DNA from: an uncultured Eubacteriales bacterium
Lineage (GTDB): Bacteria > Bacillota > Clostridia > Oscillospirales > Oscillospiraceae
Direction of reading: 5' to 3'
NCBI GenBank assembly: GCA_949283375.1
Contig: CASDSM010000036.1
Span: 1 to 64,000, forward strand
Length of the DNA stretch: 64,000 bases
Below, piece by piece: positions 58,961 through 64,000 of the stretch; positions within the stretch are counted from its first letter, which is position 1, and each line of letters starts with the position of its first letter. The translations under genes were made by a program, and so were the position numbers. The notes under the pieces were generated by a model that had not been told where the DNA came from, ran no database searches, and saw nothing but the letters and a program-made list of their open reading frames with translations.

Positions 58961-59665
58961 TCAAACTGGACGGCCCTGACGGGCCAGGCGCTCCCGCTCA
59001 GCCTGGGAGAGGCGGATGTACTGCGCGCGCAGCCCCGCCGCATCGGTGCAGCGGCCGGCACGGGCCATCTCCAGCGCAGCGCGGGCCACGCCCCAGGCGG
59101 TTTGGAAGCGCAGGTGCGGCGGCGCCAGCTCCTGGCGGGCCCCGCGTCTTCTCCCGTCATTATAACACAGCTCCGCGCCGTCTCCAACCAAAACTTGCTC
59201 CGTTTTTTCCCCCAGCTCGGAAAAAAGCTCCTCCAGGGAGATTGCCCGGTCGGGACACAGGCGCTCCAGGTGCTCGCCGTCGGAGAAAAAGCGGGCATTG
59301 TAGACCTGTCCCCGCCGCGCGTCCATCGCGCAGAGGATCTCTCCGCGCCGGTGGGCCATCTGCCAGGCCATCGCCTCGAGGGTGGAGACGCCGCAGCACG
59401 GCTTCTCCGTCGCCCAGCCGAGTCCCTTGGCGGCGGCGAGGCCGATGCGCAGACCGGTAAACGAGCCCGGCCCGGCGGCGCAGGCGATCAGGTCCACCTC
59501 CCGGAGCGGCACGCCGCAGCGGTCGAGCAGGTCATGGCAGAGCGGCATCAGCGTCTGGCTGTGGGTCAGGCCGCTGTTCTGATAGCTCTGCGCCACCAGA
59601 AACTCGTCCCGGCAGAGGCAGACGGAGACCGACTTTGCACTCGTGTCCAGCGCCAGAATATTCAC
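58961..59665 (-). CDS. tsaB: tRNA threonylcarbamoyladenosine synthesis protein TsaB
   Basis: 234 residues. ASKHA-type N-terminus [14 protein letters not shown] and [19 protein letters not shown]. It pairs with TsaD and TsaE to place t6A on tRNAs. The C-terminal [12 protein letters not shown] is typical of TsaB. Its ATG overlaps tsaE by 4 nt. Confidence 0.95.
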   Translation of the reverse strand: MNILALDTSAKSVSVCLCRDEFLVAQSYQNSGLTHSQTLMPLCHDLLDRCGVPLREVDLIACAAGPGSFTGLRIGLAAAKGLGWATEKPCCGVSTLEAMAWQMAHRRGEILCAMDARRGQVYNARFFSDGEHLERLCPDRAISLEELFSELGEKTEQVLVGDGAELCYNDGRRRGARQELAPPHLRFQTAWGVARAALEMARAGRCTDAAGLRAQYIRLSQAERERLARQGRPV

Positions 59666-60093
59666 AGTCCTTCCACCCCCGAAATGGTAATCACCCGCTC
59701 GTCCTCCCCCGCGCCGCGGCGCAGGTCAACGCGGATGGTCTCCCCGTCCTGAAAGAGGTCCTCCGCCACCTCGCTCCACTCCACGGCGCAGACGCCGCCG
59801 CGGGCGAGGTAGTCCTCCCAGCCGATGTCATAGAGCTCATCCGGGCCGGAGAGGCGGTAGAGGTCAAAGTGAAACAGCGGCAGGCGGCCGCCAGTGTGCT
59901 CGTCCACAATGGTAAAGGTGGGAGAGGTCACCCGGCCGGGAATGTCCAGCCCCCGCGCCAGGCCGCGGGTAAAGGCGGTCTTCCCCGCGCCGAGGTCGCC
60001 GGTGTAGGCGATCACCGCGCCGGGGACCGCCAGACGGCCCAGCCGCTCGCCCAGCGCCTCCGTCTGGGCGGGGGAATGGGTGTAATAAATCAT
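59662..60093 (-). CDS. tsaE: tRNA threonylcarbamoyladenosine ATPase TsaE
   Basis: 143 residues from ATG 60093. P-loop GDLGAGKTAFTRGLARGL (near residue 34), SPTF and 'FHFDLYRL' motifs. It is an ATPase that resets the TsaBD complex. First gene of tsaE-tsaB-upp. Confidence 0.95.
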   Translation of the reverse strand: MIYYTHSPAQTEALGERLGRLAVPGAVIAYTGDLGAGKTAFTRGLARGLDIPGRVTSPTFTIVDEHTGGRLPLFHFDLYRLSGPDELYDIGWEDYLARGGVCAVEWSEVAEDLFQDGETIRVDLRRGAGEDERVITISGVEGL

Positions 60094-60181
60094 GCCTCGG
60101 CCCCTTTTCTCCGTCAAATTCGTTCAGAACAGGGAGAGTATAGCACACTCTCCGCCGCCATGCAAGCAAAAATACAGATGA

Positions 60182-60214
60182 TAAAAACCGGGGACGGCCC
60201 GACGGGCCGTCCCC
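60182..60214 (-). terminator. Terminator of the ABC permease gene
   Basis: An 11-bp stem GGGGACGGCCC (60190-60200) with its complement at 60204-60214 and a 3-nt loop, followed on the minus strand by CCGGTTTTTAT. It is 7 nt past the permease stop. Confidence 0.9.
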
Positions 60215-60221
60215 AGAGCGC

Positions 60222-63200
60222 TTATTCCACCGTCTTGAGCGATTCCACCATGTCGATCTTCCGGAGCCGGCGGCTGCCGACCAGGTTGACGATGAAGGCA
60301 AAGGCGAGCGTCATGGCCACCGAGATGAGATAGCTGGACAGATGGGCCGAGCGGCCGAACATGACCAGGTCCACCTCCACGGTGGTGATGAGATAGCTGT
60401 GGAACCACTTGCCCACCAGCACGCCAAGGGCCATGCCGATAAAGGTGAGCACCAGATTCTCCCGGAACACGTAGTCGCGCAGCTCCTTCTCCCGGAAGCC
60501 GAGCACCTTGAGGGTGGCCAGCTCGCGCAGGCGTTCGGTGATATTGATGCTCGAGAGGTTGAGCAGCACCACAAAGGCGAGCGCGCCGGCGGCGCTGATG
60601 ATGATGACCACCGCTGGATAGACGCCGTTGAGCTGGCTGCGCACCATCTCCTCCATCTCCTCCATGTAGTACACGCCGCTCACCGCCTCCAGGCCGAGCA
60701 GGCGGCTGCCGATGCCGGCCCAGTCGGCGCTGTCCTGATAGCGGAGGAGGATCTGCTCCTCCTCCGGCGCGTGGCCGAAGGCGGCCTCATAGCAGACGTC
60801 CGTCATATAGAGGTAGTGCTGGATATAGTTCTCCACGATGCCGGTGATTTTGATCTCCGCGCGCTCATCGCCGGAGATCACCGTCACCGTGTCCCCGACG
60901 CCCACCTCCAGCAGCTCGGAGGTCTTCTCCGAGATCAGAGCGCCGTCTGCCTGCATCTCCACCGGGTCGAGGGTGAGCCGGTCGTGGAAGTCGAGCAGGC
61001 CGTCCAGGTCCTCCGGCTGATGGACGGACATCAGGTTGCCGTCCAGCGAGTAGGCCGGGCTCTCCAGGGTAACGGTGGTGAGGTAGACCGGGGCGTAGCC
61101 GTCCAGGGCGGTCTCCGCCGCGAGGGCCTCGTCCAGAGCGGCGCGCTCCTCCGGCTCCGCGCCGCTGTCGGTGTAGACGATGGCGGAGTAGAGGGTGATG
61201 CGGTCAAACTGGATGTCGAGCACGTCCATGATGGAGTCGTGCAGGCCGAAGCCGGAGATGATGAGACCGGTACAGCCGGCGATGCCGATCACCGTCATCC
61301 AGAACCGCTTCTGATAGCGAAAGAGATTGCGCGCCGTGACCTTGTGGCTGAAGGACATCCGCCTCCAGAGGAAGGGGATGCGCTCCAGCCAGACCCGCTT
61401 GCCAGGGTCTGGGGCCTTCGGGCGCATGAGGGCGGCCGGGGTGGCGCGCAGGGCGGTCAGCGCCGCGGCGAGCACCGCGACGGTGCAGCAGCCCACCGCC
61501 ATGAGGACGCAGATGGCCGCCATCGTCCAGTCCACCGTCAGCACGACGCCGGGATAGTCGTACATCACCTTCCAGCAGGAGACGATCACCCACGGGATGA
61601 AGGTCCCGCCGAGCAGCAGGCCGATCACGCTCCCGGTGAGGGAGGCGGCCAGCCCGTAGCCGACGTACTTGCGCGCGATATCCAGGCGGGAATAGCCCAG
61701 CGCCTTGAGACCGCCGATCTGGACGCGCTGCTCCTCCACCATGCGGGTCATCGTGGTCAGGCAGACCAGGGCTGCCACCAGGAAGAAGACGGTGGGGAAG
61801 ACGGTGGCCAGCTTGTCCATCCGCTCGGCGTCCTGCTGGTAGCTGGCAAAGCCGGTGTTGCTCGTCCGGTCGAGGACGTACCACTCGCCCGGCTCGATCT
61901 CGTCCACCTCGCGCTGTCCGTCCTCGATCTCGGCACGGGCATCGGCGAGCTCCTGCGCCGCCTCCGCCTCACCGTCGTAATATTCGGCGAGTCCGTCCTC
62001 ATACTCCGCCTGACCGTCCGTCAGCTCGAGGAAGGCGTCCGCCAGCTCGGCCTCCCCGTCCGACAGCTGGGTGCGGGCGTCCTCCAGCGAGGCCAGCCCG
62101 TCATAGTATTCTGCCCAGCCGTCGTCCAGCTCTGCACGGCCGGAGACCAGCTCCGCCCAGGCGCCGGCAAGCTGGGCAGCGGTGTCGTCCAGCACGCCCT
62201 TCGCCCCGTCCAGCTCCGCCTGCGCCGCCTCCAGCTGGCTGCGCCCGGAGGCGAGCTCCGCCGCGCTGGCCTCCAGCATCGTCTTTGTCGCGTCCAGCTC
62301 CGCACGGCCGGCCTCCAGCCCCGTCTTCGCCATGTCCAGCTCGGTCCGTGTCGCCGCGAGGGTCGCCGCGCTCGTATCCAGCTCCGTCCGCGTCGCCGCG
62401 AGGGTCGCCGCGCTCGTATCCAGCTCCATCCGCGTCGCCGCGAGGGTCGCCGCGCTCGTATCCAGCTCCGTCCGCGTCGCCGCAAGAGTCGCCGCGCTCG
62501 TATCCAGCTCCGTCCGCGTTGCCGCGAGGGTCGCCGCATTTTCCTCCAGCTCCGTCCGGGCCGCCTCCAGTTCCGCCCACTGCGGCTCGAGGACCTCTCC
62601 CTGGGCGGCCAGCGTGGCCCTCTCCTGCTCCAGCGCCGCCTCACGGGCCTCCAGCTCTGTCCGGCTGGCCTCCAGCTCCCCGGCGAGGGCGCTCAGGCGG
62701 AGCTCCTCCTCGCCCAGCTCGGCGGCGATCTCCTCCTCGGTCCAGCCCTCCGCCTCCAGCGCGGCGCGGCGCTCCTCGAGCGCCTGACGGCCGGCCTCGC
62801 AGGCGTCCCAGTCCGTCTGCCAGCTCTCCCAGCTGGCCTGCAAATCGGCCTCACTCTGCGCGCAGGCGGACAGGGCGTTCTGATACGGCTCCCAGACCGG
62901 CTGGAAGGCGGCATAGTTCTCCTGATAGGCGGCCTCGCCCGCCTCATACTGCGCGAGTCCCTCGGCCCAGGCGGCCTCCCCCGCCTCGTACCGGGCGAGG
63001 CCCTCGGCGTAGGCGGTCTCCCCCGCCTCGTACTGGGCATAGCCCGCGGCGTAGGCCGCCTCCCCCGCCTCATACTGCGCATAGCCCTCGGCCCAGGCCG
63101 TCTCGCCCGCCTCGTACTGGGCAAGGCCCTCGGCGTAGGCGGTCTCCCCCGCCTCATACTGGGCGTAGCTCCCGGCATAGGCGGTCTCCCCCGCCTCATA

Positions 63201-64000
63201 CTGCGCATAGCCCGCGTCATAGGCGTCCTGTCCCTCCTGGAACACCGCCCACTGTCCGCTCAGCTCGGCCGCGCCGCTCTCATACTGGGCCAGGCCGTTC
63301 TCATACTGCGCATAGCCGTCCTCATACTGGGCGAGGCCGTCGGAATAGTCGCTCTCCCCGCTCTCCAGCTCCGCCAGGCCGCTGGCCAGCTCCGCCTCGC
63401 CGTCGGCGATCTCCGTGCGCGCATCCTCCAGCTCCGCCGTGCCGTCATAGTACTCCGACCAGCCGTCGGTCAGCTCGGTGAGGGCGTCGGAGAGCTCCTG
63501 CCAGGCATCGGCCAGCTCCTGCTCTGCCTCCGCCTCGCCGTCATAGTACTCCAGCCACGCGTCGTCGATCTCCGCCTGCGCCTCGCCCACCACCTCCTCG
63601 GTGCGCGCCTGCTCCCGGAGCGCGCGCAGCGGCTCCAGTCCGTCGGTATAGCGGTCGATCAGGTCGGTATAGGCATCCTCATAGGCGTTGCAGGCCATCG
63701 CGCCCGCCACAGTGAGGTAGATGTCGGTATAGTAGTCCAGTGCGTACGCCTCCGGGTGCAGGGTGACGATGGCGGAGACGCTGCCGTTGCCCAGGGTGGA
63801 GGTGCCGCGGGTCATGGAGATGTAGAGCGGGCTCTCCCCCACGCCGACGATGGTAAAGGTCTCCACCGCGAGGCTGTCCTCATAGGCTCCGCTGCCGGTG
63901 TCCAGGGTGATGGTGTCCCCCAGCGACAGGCCGAGGGTCTCCATCATGCCCGGCTCCACCAGGCACTCCTCCGCCGTCTCCGGCAGGCGGCCCTCCGTCA
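60222..64000 (-). CDS. FtsX/MacB-type ABC transporter permease with long coiled-coil insert (5' end outside window)
   Basis: At least 1,259 codons; the start lies beyond the right edge. Order: part of an extracytoplasmic MacB-type domain (ETLGLSLGDTITLDTGSG), then about 550 residues of coiled-coil repeats, a first FtsX core (ATVFPTVFFLVAALVCLTTMTRMVEEQRVQIGGLKALGYSR), a second extracytoplasmic domain, and a last FtsX core (NITERLRELATLKVLGFREKELRDYVF). Two FtsX domains in one chain fits the COG0577 type. It probably exports or extracts a lipid or peptide with a separate ATPase, which is not in the window. Confidence 0.88.
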   Translation of the reverse strand, partial: TEGRLPETAEECLVEPGMMETLGLSLGDTITLDTGSGAYEDSLAVETFTIVGVGESPLYISMTRGTSTLGNGSVSAIVTLHPEAYALDYYTDIYLTVAGAMACNAYEDAYTDLIDRYTDGLEPLRALREQARTEEVVGEAQAEIDDAWLEYYDGEAEAEQELADAWQELSDALTELTDGWSEYYDGTAELEDARTEIADGEAELASGLAELESGESDYSDGLAQYEDGYAQYENGLAQYESGAAELSGQWAVFQEGQDAYDAGYAQYEAGETAYAGSYAQYEAGETAYAEGLAQYEAGETAWAEGYAQYEAGEAAYAAGYAQYEAGETAYAEGLARYEAGEAAWAEGLAQYEAGEAAYQENYAAFQPVWEPYQNALSACAQSEADLQASWESWQTDWDACEAGRQALEERRAALEAEGWTEEEIAAELGEEELRLSALAGELEASRTELEAREAALEQERATLAAQGEVLEPQWAELEAARTELEENAATLAATRTELDTSAATLAATRTELDTSAATLAATRMELDTSAATLAATRTELDTSAATLAATRTELDMAKTGLEAGRAELDATKTMLEASAAELASGRSQLEAAQAELDGAKGVLDDTAAQLAGAWAELVSGRAELDDGWAEYYDGLASLEDARTQLSDGEAELADAFLELTDGQAEYEDGLAEYYDGEAEAAQELADARAEIEDGQREVDEIEPGEWYVLDRTSNTGFASYQQDAERMDKLATVFPTVFFLVAALVCLTTMTRMVEEQRVQIGGLKALGYSRLDIARKYVGYGLAASLTGSVIGLLLGGTFIPWVIVSCWKVMYDYPGVVLTVDWTMAAICVLMAVGCCTVAVLAAALTALRATPAALMRPKAPDPGKRVWLERIPFLWRRMSFSHKVTARNLFRYQKRFWMTVIGIAGCTGLIISGFGLHDSIMDVLDIQFDRITLYSAIVYTDSGAEPEERAALDEALAAETALDGYAPVYLTTVTLESPAYSLDGNLMSVHQPEDLDGLLDFHDRLTLDPVEMQADGALISEKTSELLEVGVGDTVTVISGDERAEIKITGIVENYIQHYLYMTDVCYEAAFGHAPEEEQILLRYQDSADWAGIGSRLLGLEAVSGVYYMEEMEEMVRSQLNGVYPAVVIIISAAGALAFVVLLNLSSINITERLRELATLKVLGFREKELRDYVFRENLVLTFIGMALGVLVGKWFHSYLITTVEVDLVMFGRSAHLSSYLISVAMTLAFAFIVNLVGSRRLRKIDMVESLKTVE
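62338..62547 (-). repeat. 42-bp tandem repeat array 1 in the ABC permease
   Basis: Five near-identical copies of a 42-bp unit encoding 14 residues of the type TELDTSAATLAATR, two heptads per copy. Coordinates are approximate at the ends. Confidence 0.85.
62926..63219 (-). repeat. 42-bp tandem repeat array 2 in the ABC permease
   Basis: About seven copies of a 42-bp unit encoding 14 residues of the type YAQYEAGETAYAEG, more diverged than array 1. The period is again two heptads, but the sequence is unrelated to array 1. Confidence 0.8.

Noticed and set aside
62338-63219. CRISPR-like repeats
   Set aside because: The repeats are contiguous 42-bp coding units without spacers and lie in frame in one protein gene.

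Overview
The window is a G+C-rich stretch (by eye about 60-65 %) from an anaerobic, spore-forming Firmicute, most likely a gut Clostridia/Oscillospiraceae member. The reasons are an oxygen-sensitive class III ribonucleotide reductase, a ferredoxin-type membrane hydrogenase, sporulation genes yqfC/yqfD behind a sigma-E-like promoter, AraR/YesN-type sugar regulation, lipoprotein binding proteins and consensus sigma-A promoters. Most genes lie on the minus strand in tightly overlapping operons.

Layout. (1) 1-11250: a pentose (arabinose-like) locus. An FGGY kinase (cut by the window edge) and a YtfQRT-YjfF/AraUVWZ-type ABC importer lie on the minus strand, divergent from an AraR-type repressor. 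Beyond them is an AraPST-like three-component system (binding lipoprotein, LytS/YesM kinase, YesN response regulator). Its kinase carries an in-frame amber codon and its regulator a frameshift. (2) 11317-13452: a MATE exporter behind a DtxR-family repressor. (3) 13491-27159: one 13.6-kb minus-strand operon of 19 genes. It encodes a complete Mbh-type group 4 [NiFe] hydrogenase with its Mrp-like Na+/H+ antiporter module, plus HypA, B, C, D, E and F, all behind a perfect TTGACA-N17-TATAAT promoter. (4) 27309-32527: an MFS transporter, coaD-rsmD-uvrC, and an HPr-like protein whose phospho-His15 is Tyr, with a 27-bp palindrome over its promoter. (5) 32639-40825: the housekeeping/sporulation cluster yqfC-yqfD-phoH-ybeY-era-traX-yqzL-recO-mutS2. 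(6) 40985-43937: nrdD-nrdG with two NrdR boxes. (7) 43936-45305: a low-GC patch (membrane coiled-coil protein, small Xre regulator) and tRNA-Ser(CGA). (8) 45439-46847: metY. (9) 46906-55526: a candidate RiPP locus (Cys-rich precursor, HprK-like kinase, radical SAM/SPASM enzyme, membrane-anchored protein, PqqD). It starts 19 nt after a 1,739-residue secreted GH20-like protein that carries an acidic low-complexity insert. (10) 56153-64000: tRNA-Ala(CGC), glmS, upp, tsaB, tsaE, and the 3' part of a FtsX-type ABC permease with two 42-bp tandem repeat arrays.

How they work together. The AraR repressor, the sensor system and the importer form one sugar-uptake control circuit, but as read here the two-component half is broken. 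The hydrogenase operon would couple reduced-ferredoxin oxidation and H2 release to ion pumping. The precursor and its modification genes look like an undescribed radical-SAM peptide pathway, possibly co-transcribed with a surface glycosidase.
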